Below, in pieces: positions 36,966-45,539 of a DNA stretch of 64,000 nt; within the stretch, counting starts at the first letter, position 1; every line of letters starts with the position of its first letter. The translations under genes were made by a program, and so were the position numbers. The notes beneath the pieces were generated by a model. It made no database searches. It saw nothing but the letters and a program-made list of their open reading frames with translations, and was not told the DNA's origin. Origin of the DNA: Sulfurovaceae bacterium (GTDB taxonomy: Bacteria > Campylobacterota > Campylobacteria > Campylobacterales > Sulfurovaceae); assembly GCA_016744805.1 (NCBI GenBank), contig JADGDQ010000003.1, forward strand, positions 1 through 64,000, read 5' to 3'.

Positions 36966-38066
36966 ATGCAACTTATTGATCTTTTTATCAAATTACTTAG
37001 TTTTGAGTCCATTACACCTAATGATGATAACTCATTAGAGTTTATTCAAGAGTATCTTTGTGACTACGAAGCTATATGGAAAAATGAAGGAGGTGTGAAA
37101 AATCTTTTTTTATTCAAAAAGTTTACTGATGGTCCACATCTCTGTTTTGGAGGGCATGTAGATGTTGTTCCTGCTGGTGATGGATGGAGTTCTAATCCTT
37201 TTATCCCTGTGTTAGAGGAGGGTGTAATTACAGCTAGAGGTGCACAAGATATGAAAAGTGGTGTTGCCTCTTTTGTACAAGCACTGAAAGATACAGAGCA
37301 TTTTAATGGAACGCTCTCTTTGCTGTTGACAAGTGATGAAGAGGGAGATGCTACTTATGGTACTCAAATTATGCTAGCACACCTTAAATCTATCAATCTA
37401 TTACCTGATGCATGTATTGTAGCAGAACCAACATGTGAAAAGGTCTTTGGAGATGCTATCAAGATAGGGAGGAGAGGCTCTATTAATGGTACAATTCGTA
37501 AACATGGCAAGCAAGGTCACGCTGCATATCCTGAAAAAGCTATTAATCCTATACACAAAGTATCACAGGTACTCCCTCTTATGGCAGGAGTGAATTTGGA
37601 TAATGGAGATGAACACTTCTCTCCTAGTAAATTTGTTATTACAGATATTAGAGCAGGAATGGAGGTAACAAATGTAACTCCAGGTATGCTAAAGATGATG
37701 TTTAATGTGCGAAACTCCACCAATACAACACTTCAAGATGTAGAAGATTTTGTCCATAAGCATTTTGATGGACTCAATTATGAACTCGACATTAATCAAT
37801 CTTCTCGCTCTTTTATGACAAATCCTCAAAGTGCTGTTGTAAAGACAATAGACAAAGCTATTGTAGCAGTCTGTAGTACCCCTCCAAAACACTCTACAGC
37901 AGGAGGCACAAGTGATGCACGATTTTTTGCAGAGTATGGTGTGGATACGGTGGAGTTTGGTGTTATAAATGATACTATTCACGCACCAAACGAACGAACA
38001 ACCGTAGATGAAGTAGAGAAACTCTATCAAGTTTTTATACAAACAATCCAAAATTTTAAGGACTAA
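36966..38066 (+). CDS. dapE: Succinyl-diaminopimelate desuccinylase
   Basis: This 366-residue M20-family metallohydrolase works in lysine and peptidoglycan-precursor synthesis. The zinc-binding motif LCFGGHVDVVPAGDGW and the second-metal region ARGAQDMKSG are conserved, as are the catalytic glutamates in TSDEEGDATYG. The dimerisation lid domain occupies about residues 175-285. The length is as expected. Two further plus-strand genes follow closely, starting with a thioredoxin-like protein after one base. Confidence 0.94.
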   Translation: MQLIDLFIKLLSFESITPNDDNSLEFIQEYLCDYEAIWKNEGGVKNLFLFKKFTDGPHLCFGGHVDVVPAGDGWSSNPFIPVLEEGVITARGAQDMKSGVASFVQALKDTEHFNGTLSLLLTSDEEGDATYGTQIMLAHLKSINLLPDACIVAEPTCEKVFGDAIKIGRRGSINGTIRKHGKQGHAAYPEKAINPIHKVSQVLPLMAGVNLDNGDEHFSPSKFVITDIRAGMEVTNVTPGMLKMMFNVRNSTNTTLQDVEDFVHKHFDGLNYELDINQSSRSFMTNPQSAVVKTIDKAIVAVCSTPPKHSTAGGTSDARFFAEYGVDTVEFGVINDTIHAPNERTTVDEVEKLYQVFIQTIQNFKD

Positions 38067-38067
38067 A

Positions 38068-38460
38068 ATGAATAAGATAATAGTAATAATAATGTTTTGT
38101 ATAGTTTCTGTTTACTCTGCACCACTTCAGTGGGAAAAAGATTTGCAAACAGCTTTTATTAAAGCCCAAAAAGAGAATAAAGTTGTAATGGTACTTGCAG
38201 AGGCTGATTATTGTCGTTGGTGCAAAAAAATGAAAACACAAACCATTGAGAATAAAGAAGTTAGTAAAAAGCTTGAAAAGTTTGTATTAGTAAGAATTGA
38301 TAGAGATAAAGTTAAAGTAGACTATATTCCTTATGCAAAATATATTCCAACAGTTTATTTTATGAGCAAAGATAAAGAGATTATAGAACAAGTTACTGGC
38401 TACTTTGGGGTCTTAGATTTTAAGAGTTGGATTGATGATGTTGAAAAGGAGATGGAGTAG
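38068..38460 (+). CDS. Exported thioredoxin-fold protein
   Basis: This 130-residue protein has a signal peptide (about residues 1-17, ending VYSA) and a thioredoxin-like domain with the active site CxxC in DYCRWCKKM (about residues 49-52). The family is Thioredoxin_7/DUF255-like. The cis-proline is in YIPTVYF. It is likely a periplasmic thiol-disulfide protein. It starts one base after dapE and ends 2 bases before the histidine kinase start, so the three are probably one transcript. Confidence 0.85.
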   Translation: MNKIIVIIMFCIVSVYSAPLQWEKDLQTAFIKAQKENKVVMVLAEADYCRWCKKMKTQTIENKEVSKKLEKFVLVRIDRDKVKVDYIPYAKYIPTVYFMSKDKEIIEQVTGYFGVLDFKSWIDDVEKEME

Positions 38461-38462
38461 TT

Positions 38463-39497
38463 TTGCATTCGCTTACTACTGTTATTATTAGGAAAATATT
38501 TGTAGTGATGCTTTTTGCTTTGGTACTTTTTTACTTTCTTTTTAGAGAGCTATTTAGTGCTCTTAATATGGTCTTGCCTGCTGTAACTATTTTAGCTCTC
38601 TTTTTTGCTCTAATTTTGTATCTATTATACGATAGTATAACAAAAATTCAAAATCAATTAGAGAAGATAAATAAACACCTAATAACTATTAAGCCTCCCT
38701 CAAAAGGGATTGATAGCAGTTCTTTTATAAGTAAAGAGTTTGGGGTTATTTATAATAATCTCACAAGAGTGCTTGTCAATGCAAAAAAAAGAGAAGTAGA
38801 TAAACAAAAGTATAATGCAAAACTTAAACTTAAAAATCGTCAAAGAAGTGATATGCTCTCTGCTATAGCACATGAATTTCGCAATCCTATATCTGCTATT
38901 ATGGGATACTCACAAACACTGCAAGATGATCCAAATATATCTCAACCACTTAGAGAGAAATTTTTATCTAAGATTTTTAATAATAGTCAAAAGATAGAGG
39001 ATTTATTAGCAAGGCTTATTCTTTGGAATAAATTTGAGAGTGGAGAGGCTAAGTTACATCTAACTTCTTTTAATTTACTAGCATTGGTAAATGAAGTAAA
39101 ACAGAATCTTGAAGATAAATACAAGCAAAGGAATATTAGTGTAGAGCAAGTTGATACTCAAAAAGTATTTATAAAAGCTGATCGTACTCTTCTTGAAGTA
39201 GTGATTAAAAATCTTATAGAGAATGCACTCAAATATTCCAAAGAAGATGTTATTATTAAGATTAACAAGGAGAGTATTTATATTATAGATAAAGGTGTAG
39301 GTATAAGTAGCGAAGATATAGGTAAAGTAACCAAAAAATTTTATCGTTCAGGGACACATAATTGGGATAACTCTATGGGGCTTGGTTTGGCTATAGTCAA
39401 GACAATTCTTACATTACATCAGATGAACTTACAAATAAAGAGTACGAAAGGGGTAGGTTCGTCTTTTTTCTTCTCTTTTTATAAGGAAGAATCCTAA
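38463..39497 (+). CDS. Membrane-bound sensor histidine kinase, TTG start
   Basis: This 344-residue kinase begins at TTG behind GGAG (5-base spacing). Two membrane segments (about residues 9-30 and 34-56) flank almost no periplasmic loop, so it probably senses a membrane or cytosolic signal. The HisKA box is AIAHEFRNP with His137. The ATP-binding domain has NLIENALKYS (N box), DKGVGIS (G1) and GLGLAIVKTI (G2). No response regulator is adjacent, so it is an orphan here. The gene probably shares a transcript with dapE and the thioredoxin-like gene. Confidence 0.9.
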   Translation: MHSLTTVIIRKIFVVMLFALVLFYFLFRELFSALNMVLPAVTILALFFALILYLLYDSITKIQNQLEKINKHLITIKPPSKGIDSSSFISKEFGVIYNNLTRVLVNAKKREVDKQKYNAKLKLKNRQRSDMLSAIAHEFRNPISAIMGYSQTLQDDPNISQPLREKFLSKIFNNSQKIEDLLARLILWNKFESGEAKLHLTSFNLLALVNEVKQNLEDKYKQRNISVEQVDTQKVFIKADRTLLEVVIKNLIENALKYSKEDVIIKINKESIYIIDKGVGISSEDIGKVTKKFYRSGTHNWDNSMGLGLAIVKTILTLHQMNLQIKSTKGVGSSFFFSFYKEES

Positions 39498-39560
39498 AAA
39501 AAATATTTCAATAATAAAGTTGTGTTATACTATTATATAACTTAATTCTAGGAGGTTTTT

Positions 39561-40088
39561 ATCAAAACAATATATCTTATAAGACATGCAAAATCTAACT
39601 GGAGCGATGGCAAGTCCAGTGACTTTGAAAGAGGTCTCAAAAAAAGAGGTCTCAAAGATATTAATACTATGGGGTCATATATGGCTCTACAAAATATTTG
39701 CCCTGATCTTATTCTCTCTAGTCTAGCCTTTAGAGCACAATTAACCGCAGATAATCTAGCAAACAAAATAGGCTATAAAAATCGTATTCACTATATGGAA
39801 GAGTTGTATCTTGTGCGACCAGAGACAATAATGAATATTTTATCACTCCAAGATGATCAACACAAAAGCATATTCCTTATTGGACATAATCCTGAATTAA
39901 CTGAATTTGCCAATATCCTTATTAAAGATAACTTTTCAAAACTTCCAACTTTAGGCATACTAGCCATTAATTTAGATATAAATAATTGGAACGAAGTTAC
40001 AGATACACAAGGAGAAATAGATTTTTTTATCTATCCAAAACAGTTTAGATATTATGTACCAAAACAGATAAGAAATACTCTAGGATAA
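39561..40088 (+). CDS. sixA: SixA-like phosphohistidine phosphatase, apparent ATC start
   Basis: This 175-residue histidine phosphatase has the RHG motif LIRHAKSNWSDG at its very start (catalytic His at residue 9) and a second histidine in FLIGHNPELTE. SixA removes phosphate from histidine phosphotransfer proteins. The first conventional ATG (39669) would delete the catalytic motif. The conserved family start lines up with an ATC codon at 39561, 5 bases behind a perfect AGGAGG (39550-39555), with an in-frame stop just upstream. ATC is therefore the likely start. A TATACT element lies at 39526-39531. It follows a histidine kinase gene, which fits a phosphorelay role. Confidence 0.8.
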   Translation: MKTIYLIRHAKSNWSDGKSSDFERGLKKRGLKDINTMGSYMALQNICPDLILSSLAFRAQLTADNLANKIGYKNRIHYMEELYLVRPETIMNILSLQDDQHKSIFLIGHNPELTEFANILIKDNFSKLPTLGILAINLDINNWNEVTDTQGEIDFFIYPKQFRYYVPKQIRNTLG

Positions 40089-40110
40089 TTAAACTAATAT
40101 AAAATTCATT

Positions 40111-40127
40111 GGTGGGATTCTCCCACC
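40111..40127. repeat. Short palindrome with TTC loop
   Basis: GGTGGGA, loop TTC, TCCCACC forms a perfect 7-base stem. It lies 22 bases after the sixA stop. No T-run follows, so it is not a standard terminator. The same design (GGTGGAT, TTC, ATCCACC) recurs at 58181-58197. Confidence 0.6.
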
Positions 40128-40264
40128 TTATACACTCCCAAATATCATCAAAAAGTATTGTATTATCTACTTGTATAGGTATCTTAAAAATTTAAAGGAT
40201 AAATATTATTATTTAAGAAATTTTATAGTATAATTTATAAATATAATATACATAAGGAAAATAT

Positions 40265-41278
40265 ATGAAAATCACAACATTAACTCTCTTGACAACAGCC
40301 TCACTTTTGGCATCACCATTGGCTAAACAAGCTAAAAGTACTGGTTTGGTTCCTATTCCAGAGTCTACAACCGAACTCTTGAAATTGATAGAAAATCCCA
40401 AAAATATTATGAACAAAGATAAAATAGAACTAGGTAAAAAGCTTTTTTTTGACCCAAGACTCTCTAAGAGTGGTTTGATTAGTTGTAATACTTGTCATAA
40501 CCTTGCAGAGGGTGGAGATGATGGAGTCTCGGCTGCTATTGGTCATAAATGGACAGCAAACCCTAGTCACCTAAACTCTCCTACTGTTTATAATGCAGTA
40601 TTCTTTGGTTCTCAATTTTGGGATGGGAGAGACCCTGATGTAGAGACCCAAGCACAAGGTCCTATGCAAGCAGCTCCAGAAATGTCAGCAACACCACTTC
40701 ATGTAGAGAACACCGTAAAATCAATGCCACAGTATGTAGAAGATTTTAAAACTGCTTATGGAAAAGATGTAAAAATTGACTTTAAAGCTATCGCAGATAC
40801 AATTGGTTTGTTTGAGAGAACTTTGGTAACTCCTTCACGGTTTGATGACTTTTTAAATGGTGATGATAAGGCCCTCAACAAAGAAGAAAAAAATGGTCTT
40901 AAAGTTTTTATAGAAAAAGGCTGTGTCTCTTGTCATAATGGTATAGCCCTTGGTGGGTCTATGCAAGCCTTTGAAGTGACTGGTAAATACAAACATAGAG
41001 ATTTAGGTGATTTCAAAGGTGATAAAAATGGATTAGTCAAAGTCCCAACACTTAGAAATATCACTCAAACAGCACCGTACTATCATAATGGTGGAATATG
41101 GAGTCTTAAAGAGTCTATTATTGAAATGGGTAGAATCCAGTTAGGTACAAAAATAACCGACAAAGAGGCTACTGCAATAGAGACATTCTTCAAAGCATTA
41201 GATGGTAGAAAACCAGAAATTATCTATCCAAATCTCCCTGCATCAACAGAAACAACTCCAAAACCTGATTTAAACTAG
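40265..41278 (+). CDS. Di-haem cytochrome c peroxidase
   Basis: This 337-residue protein has a signal peptide (about residues 1-16, ending LLASP) and two c-haem sites, CNTCH (74-78) and CVSCH (220-224). It therefore acts in the periplasm, reducing hydrogen peroxide with electrons from a cytochrome c. The motifs LGKKLFFDPRLS and FGSQFWDGRDPDVETQAQGP are diagnostic of the CcpA/MauG group. A length near 340 and the absence of a third haem favour a classic peroxidase. It is a single gene with its own A/T-rich upstream region (TATAAT at 40229-40234) and AAGGAA ribosome binding site. Confidence 0.93.
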   Translation: MKITTLTLLTTASLLASPLAKQAKSTGLVPIPESTTELLKLIENPKNIMNKDKIELGKKLFFDPRLSKSGLISCNTCHNLAEGGDDGVSAAIGHKWTANPSHLNSPTVYNAVFFGSQFWDGRDPDVETQAQGPMQAAPEMSATPLHVENTVKSMPQYVEDFKTAYGKDVKIDFKAIADTIGLFERTLVTPSRFDDFLNGDDKALNKEEKNGLKVFIEKGCVSCHNGIALGGSMQAFEVTGKYKHRDLGDFKGDKNGLVKVPTLRNITQTAPYYHNGGIWSLKESIIEMGRIQLGTKITDKEATAIETFFKALDGRKPEIIYPNLPASTETTPKPDLN

Positions 41279-41291
41279 TAGGTGCTGTTGT

Positions 41292-41311
41292 CAAGGGATA
41301 ATAATCCCTTG
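41292..41311. terminator. Perfect inverted repeat after the peroxidase gene
   Basis: CAAGGGAT, loop AATA, ATCCCTTG forms a perfect 8-base stem starting 13 bases after the peroxidase stop. It lacks a clear T-run. Position suggests a terminator or mRNA-stabilising hairpin. The arm CAAGGGAT also opens the palindrome at 8572. Confidence 0.5.
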
Positions 41312-41353
41312 TGAGTACTCTAGAGATAGAAATTTTGAGTTATATCACTTAAA

Positions 41354-41830
41354 TTAGCCTCTCTCTTTGCCTAGCTTTGGTCTAAATGAGCCTAATAGTA
41401 TCTCCAGTATCAGAGGGATGGCATTGGATGCACCTACTATCGCCTCCTTGTTTGCTAGATCCAAAAACTCTTGACTCAAGGCACCATCTTTGATAGAGAG
41501 TGTGGAGAGTTCTACTAGCTCTGGCATCATCGGTACAAGGAATACGAAGGCATTGATAGTCAAAAAAGCCATCAAGATAAATTTGATCTTCAGCCAGTTT
41601 GGAGTGATCTCAAAACTTCTGTAGAGCAGTATATCTGCTGTTATCTTCAAACCCAAACCAGGCAGTATCAATATATAAGCACTCATCTCTTTGTAGAGTG
41701 ATACACTATATGCTGTATTGGCATCGGGGTGTCCTACTACAGCACCTATGATGATATGGGAGAGTATCCCACCGACATACATGATTGTACCTATCTCTTG
41801 GATGAAATCTACTACTTTTTTATTTATCAT
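41354..41830 (-). CDS. DUF2269-like membrane protein
   Basis: This 158-residue protein has four membrane segments (about residues 12-33, 45-65, 80-102 and 130-150). The first contains EIGTIMYVGGILSHIIIGAV with a conserved histidine, a pattern seen in DUF2269-like small haem- or quinone-associated proteins. The function is unknown. It follows the cytochrome b561 gene after 10 bases, so both may form a small redox unit. Confidence 0.65.
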   Translation of the reverse strand: MINKKVVDFIQEIGTIMYVGGILSHIIIGAVVGHPDANTAYSVSLYKEMSAYILILPGLGLKITADILLYRSFEITPNWLKIKFILMAFLTINAFVFLVPMMPELVELSTLSIKDGALSQEFLDLANKEAIVGASNAIPLILEILLGSFRPKLGKERG

Positions 41831-41840
41831 TTGCTACTCC

Positions 41841-42392
41841 TTATACTATTCGTTTGAGTGTGTTCTCTTTAGTCAAGAGATAGTGCTTGGCTACTCCGAT
41901 GACATGCAACACTACCAATGCCATCATCAAAAACGAGAGCGTGCCGTGTGCTTTGAGTGAGGGGAGTGTCTCACTATCTTTGATTAACTGCCAATCATTT
42001 GCCCCCAAAGCATCTCCATAACCACCCACGATCATAGTCACAACCCCACTGATACCAATCAGTAGCAGGAGAATATAGAATCCGTTATGAATATAGTGTA
42101 CTAACTTATCATTGATTTTTGAACCTGTTTGAAGATTGTCTGGTCTAGGAGATTTGAAAAAGAGGATACTCCTCACAATCGTCAAGAGAAAAAGCAAAAA
42201 TCCTAGCGATGCATGTGGCTTAAGTAGATCTAACTTCTCTGAAGGTTGCAAGCTTTCCAAGCTCAATCCCAAAAAGAAGAGACCAAATATAAGAAGAGTC
42301 GAGAACCAATGTATAATAATAGTCGCTTTACTATACTTTTGGCTCATATCGTTTTGTACTGTCATTACTGTCCTTTTTGTTGTCATATACAA
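41841..42392 (-). CDS. Cytochrome b561 family protein
   Basis: This 183-residue protein has four membrane helices with histidines expected for two b haems: KATIIIHWFST in helix 1, LKPHASLGFLLF in helix 2, and HGTLSFLMMALVVLHVIGVAKH in the C-terminal helices. CybB-type proteins pass electrons from quinol to small acceptors. It is co-directional with the DUF2269-like gene and divergent from a MarR regulator 66 bases away, which may control it. Confidence 0.85.
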   Translation of the reverse strand: MYMTTKRTVMTVQNDMSQKYSKATIIIHWFSTLLIFGLFFLGLSLESLQPSEKLDLLKPHASLGFLLFLLTIVRSILFFKSPRPDNLQTGSKINDKLVHYIHNGFYILLLLIGISGVVTMIVGGYGDALGANDWQLIKDSETLPSLKAHGTLSFLMMALVVLHVIGVAKHYLLTKENTLKRIV

Positions 42393-42458
42393 GTATATTC
42401 TATTTCTCTTAAAATATTGCTTTAGACAACTATTATTTTTCTATTGTATAATTGCATT

Positions 42459-42893
42459 ATGAAAGATATACAACTCAACAAATCACTCGGACATCTATTC
42501 CATAGTATCAACCTTAATATGAGAAAAAGACTCGAACAGGATATCAAACAGTTTGGATTTAGCTCTTCACATCAGTTTGGAGTACTGCTCCTCCTCTCCA
42601 AACGCAGTATATCCCAAAAAGAGATATCAGAGTTCACACTCGCCGATGAACCCTCTACAACGCGTATGCTAGATAGGATGATAAAGAAAAACATCATTGC
42701 CAAAGAGAGAAGCCAAGAGGATAAAAGAAAGCAGATAGTCACTATCACAGAGCAAGGGCAAGAACTCCTACACAAGATCCTACCTATAGTTGCAGAAAAA
42801 AACAGAGAGATAGAGGAGCTGATAAGCGATGAAGAGCTAGAGCAACTCTATGTAATACTCAACAAAATCAACCAAAACTTACCAGACCTATAA
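42459..42893 (+). CDS. MarR-family transcription regulator
   Basis: This 144-residue regulator starts at ATG 42459 (MKDIQLNKSLG). An in-frame ATG at 42444 is less likely. The winged helix spans about residues 35-105, with SQKEISEFTLADEPSTTRML as recognition helix and RSQEDKRKQIVTITEQG as the wing. MarR proteins repress adjacent genes and respond to phenolic, oxidative or similar signals. It diverges from the cytochrome b561 pair, the likely target. Confidence 0.88.
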   Translation: MKDIQLNKSLGHLFHSINLNMRKRLEQDIKQFGFSSSHQFGVLLLLSKRSISQKEISEFTLADEPSTTRMLDRMIKKNIIAKERSQEDKRKQIVTITEQGQELLHKILPIVAEKNREIEELISDEELEQLYVILNKINQNLPDL

Positions 42894-43012
42894 TACATCA
42901 CAAGTTACACATTATAGATATTTATATTATTTTCTAAGATGTATTTAGCTAATATATTTACACTATTCTAAAGTTTAGATTTCAGGGGTCTGATGAGAAA
43001 ATATTACGCATA

Positions 43013-43702
43013 TTAAAAAGGCAAAAGCTTCTCTATCTCTGCTTGTGGAGCTTGGATAAGTAGTGGGTATTTTTTGGGGTCTAGCCATTTGAGAATCTTT
43101 GTTATCTCTTTTTGGGTCATTACGGTGCATCCTGCGGTTGGTACACTTTTGATATGCAAAAATATACATGACCCAGCACCCCGTACTGCTTTTGGGTTAT
43201 GCTCTACTACAATACCATAGCGATAAAAATCTTTGGGAAACTTCATAAACTCATAGCTTTTGTAGTCTGCTTTTATTTTGGTGCTATCTACTATTTGATT
43301 ATAATATTTGGATTTTACATCATCTACACAGTGGTCTGTTCTTTTGTAGACTCTGTAGGGGTAGGCTATGGCAAAAGGTTTATATCCAAAGCCGTGACTC
43401 AGTCTAAAAACTCCAGCAGGGGCTTTGCCATCGCCCTCTTTTTTGATAATTTTGGCATTTTTTGGTACTTTATGCACTCCCAATCCCCAGCCTAAACCAT
43501 TACGACCTAGCTTTATGTTGATGGAGTCTCCTACTTTGTACCAAGTATTTTTTTGATAGCTATAGCGTTGGAGTTTTCCGCTAGAAGTTACCCAATTTTT
43601 GGTGTTGACAACCAAGAGTTGTTTTGTTTTTTTAAACTCTTTTTCTAAAGAAGAAGCCTGTAATAATAAAAATGATAAACAAAGAGTAAGTACTATTTTC
43701 AT
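43013..43702 (-). CDS. L,D-transpeptidase (COG3786-like)
   Basis: This 229-residue protein has a signal peptide (about residues 1-18). The catalytic region has the histidine in GSCIFLHIKSVPTAGCTVM, with Cys in TAGC, the variant active site of this subfamily in place of the HGC of classic YkuD enzymes. Upstream conserved segments are GDGKAPAGVFRLSHGFGY and YGIVVEHNPKAVRGAG. It probably cross-links or trims peptidoglycan. Its ATG overlaps the stop of the UbiD gene by 4 bases. Confidence 0.82.
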   Translation of the reverse strand: MKIVLTLCLSFLLLQASSLEKEFKKTKQLLVVNTKNWVTSSGKLQRYSYQKNTWYKVGDSINIKLGRNGLGWGLGVHKVPKNAKIIKKEGDGKAPAGVFRLSHGFGYKPFAIAYPYRVYKRTDHCVDDVKSKYYNQIVDSTKIKADYKSYEFMKFPKDFYRYGIVVEHNPKAVRGAGSCIFLHIKSVPTAGCTVMTQKEITKILKWLDPKKYPLLIQAPQAEIEKLLPF

Positions 43703-45528
43703 TCTACACCAAACTCTAGGAGACCAAATTTTTTGATAAAGGCATCATCAATATCTATCAGACCTTTTTGAGAGAGAATCTCTAGGGTCTTCTTATCACA
43801 AAGCGTATCCCCAGGCCACTCTCTTGTGTAGCCATCAAGGCTATTTTTGTTGGTAGCATCTATGGCTATAAAGGGTGCTGTTACTATATCTCTACTAGCA
43901 TCTATATTATTAGCCACTCTCCAAATAAGCATATAAGGGTTCTCTAAATCATTATTCTGCTCATCTACAATCACCAAAATTTTGATATGTGGGGCTAAAG
44001 GCTCTAGGCTTTTGATTACCTCTAATTGTGAGATATTTTTATCTACGGCTACTATGGTAATTGGGTTTTTGGTATCTGTCATATACTGTTTTAGATTATG
44101 AATATCACTATCTATCTCTTGCATAAGTTTAAGTAACTCTTGGTCTGCTAGAGGCTCACTTACACCCTCTTCTACCTCATCATCTGTAGCATCAATGCCT
44201 AGTTTTCCACCTACCAAAGTCTCATCACTTGCATGGTCTAGGGCATCAATAATACCTTGGGTAATCAGTATCTTTTTGGGGGTGAGTCTATTGAGTATAT
44301 GCTCTGCTATCTGCCAATCATCCTCTAGCTCTGGAGCATCTTCACCTACAAAAATAGCATGTTTTACAAAACTCATCTGCCCTACACCCCAAAATGCATG
44401 CATAAACTGCTGTGCATGTCCTTTGTAGTGTGTTTTCATTTTGGCCAAGATAAGATTATGAAAGACTCCATTTTCTGGCATATAATAGTCTATAAGGTCT
44501 GGTGCAGTTGTTTGCAAAAGAGGCAAAAAGATTCGCTCTGTTGCCCAGCCCATATATTTATCTTCTAGGGGTGGTTTGCCTACTACAGTGGCTTGAAATA
44601 CTGGCGACTTTTTCATAGTAATCGTCTCTACCTCCATCACAGGGTATGGCTCTTTGAGTGTGTAGTAGCCTGTATGGTCTCCAAAAGGTCCCTCTATTTT
44701 GAGATTGCTTGGGTCTACAAAGCCCTCTATTACAATATCCACATCTCTAGGAATATAGATATCATTGGTAATAGATTTGACCAACCTTGCATTTTTATTG
44801 CGTACAAAACCATAGAGCATCATCTCAAACATTCCATAAGGCAATGGAGCCTGACCACACCATATATAAAGAGGATCTCCACCTATAGCAATAGTCACTG
44901 GCATTTTTTTGCCTGCTTTTTGGTACTGGTCAAAAAAGTGTGAGGAGTCTTTGTGGATTTGCCAGTGCATCCCTAGGTGGTTTTTATCATACTGTTGGAG
45001 TCGGTACATCCCCACATTGGACATCTCTCCATCAAGACTCTGAGTATAGACCTGCCCCATTGTAATAAAAGGACCCCCATCTTCACTCCAAGTTGTGAGT
45101 ATTGGCAATGTATCTAAATCCACTCTCTCTTTGGGAATAATAACCTCTTGGCATACTCCACGGCTAGAGGAGCGTTTGGGAAATACATTTTTGAGTGCTA
45201 CAAGCTGAGGAAGCATAGCTAGTTTATCTCTCCACCCTTTTGGTGGTTTGAGTTTGAGGAGTTGTCCTATATTTTGTGCTATCTCATCAGGGTGTTTTGC
45301 AAATATCTTCTCTGTAAGCTCTTTGTTGGCAAAGATATTCATCAATACTGGAATATCATACTCTATACCTCGTGATTTACTTATGGGATGCGTAAAGAGA
45401 ATGGGTCTTGACTCCCCTTTTTTGACCTCTATATAAGCAACATGCGGAATCTCTAACTCTATATCCAAAGGTTCATCTACTATTTTTAGGTTTCCATTCT
45501 CTTGTAACCACTCTACTACATTTTCCAT
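43699..45528 (-). CDS. UbiD-family menaquinone-biosynthesis decarboxylase
   Basis: This 609-residue enzyme is a prenylated-FMN decarboxylase. The family pattern includes RGVCQEVIIP, TMGQVYTQSLDGEMSNVGMY, HWQIHKDSSHF, the PFGDHTGYY motif, and ATERIFLPLLQ. At over 600 residues it belongs to the long UbiD subgroup found with futalosine-pathway menaquinone synthesis in this phylum, not the 490-residue E. coli type. No UbiX or mqn gene is adjacent. It is followed by the L,D-transpeptidase gene and preceded by a small secreted protein gene. Confidence 0.88.
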   Translation of the reverse strand: MENVVEWLQENGNLKIVDEPLDIELEIPHVAYIEVKKGESRPILFTHPISKSRGIEYDIPVLMNIFANKELTEKIFAKHPDEIAQNIGQLLKLKPPKGWRDKLAMLPQLVALKNVFPKRSSSRGVCQEVIIPKERVDLDTLPILTTWSEDGGPFITMGQVYTQSLDGEMSNVGMYRLQQYDKNHLGMHWQIHKDSSHFFDQYQKAGKKMPVTIAIGGDPLYIWCGQAPLPYGMFEMMLYGFVRNKNARLVKSITNDIYIPRDVDIVIEGFVDPSNLKIEGPFGDHTGYYTLKEPYPVMEVETITMKKSPVFQATVVGKPPLEDKYMGWATERIFLPLLQTTAPDLIDYYMPENGVFHNLILAKMKTHYKGHAQQFMHAFWGVGQMSFVKHAIFVGEDAPELEDDWQIAEHILNRLTPKKILITQGIIDALDHASDETLVGGKLGIDATDDEVEEGVSEPLADQELLKLMQEIDSDIHNLKQYMTDTKNPITIVAVDKNISQLEVIKSLEPLAPHIKILVIVDEQNNDLENPYMLIWRVANNIDASRDIVTAPFIAIDATNKNSLDGYTREWPGDTLCDKKTLEILSQKGLIDIDDAFIKKFGLLEFGVE

Positions 45529-45539
45529 TTTTGTCCTTT

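Noticed and set aside
38463-39497. Two-component pair with the SixA-like gene as cognate partner
   Set aside because: SixA acts on histidine phosphotransfer domains and is no response regulator; proximity alone does not show a pair.
39669-40088. Shorter SixA-like protein starting at ATG 39669
   Set aside because: It would lose the catalytic RHG motif that is clearly encoded just upstream in the same frame.
43013-43702. Possible loss of the L,D-transpeptidase active site (no HGC motif)
   Set aside because: The subfamily normally has a TAGC-type site; Cys and the upstream His are both present.
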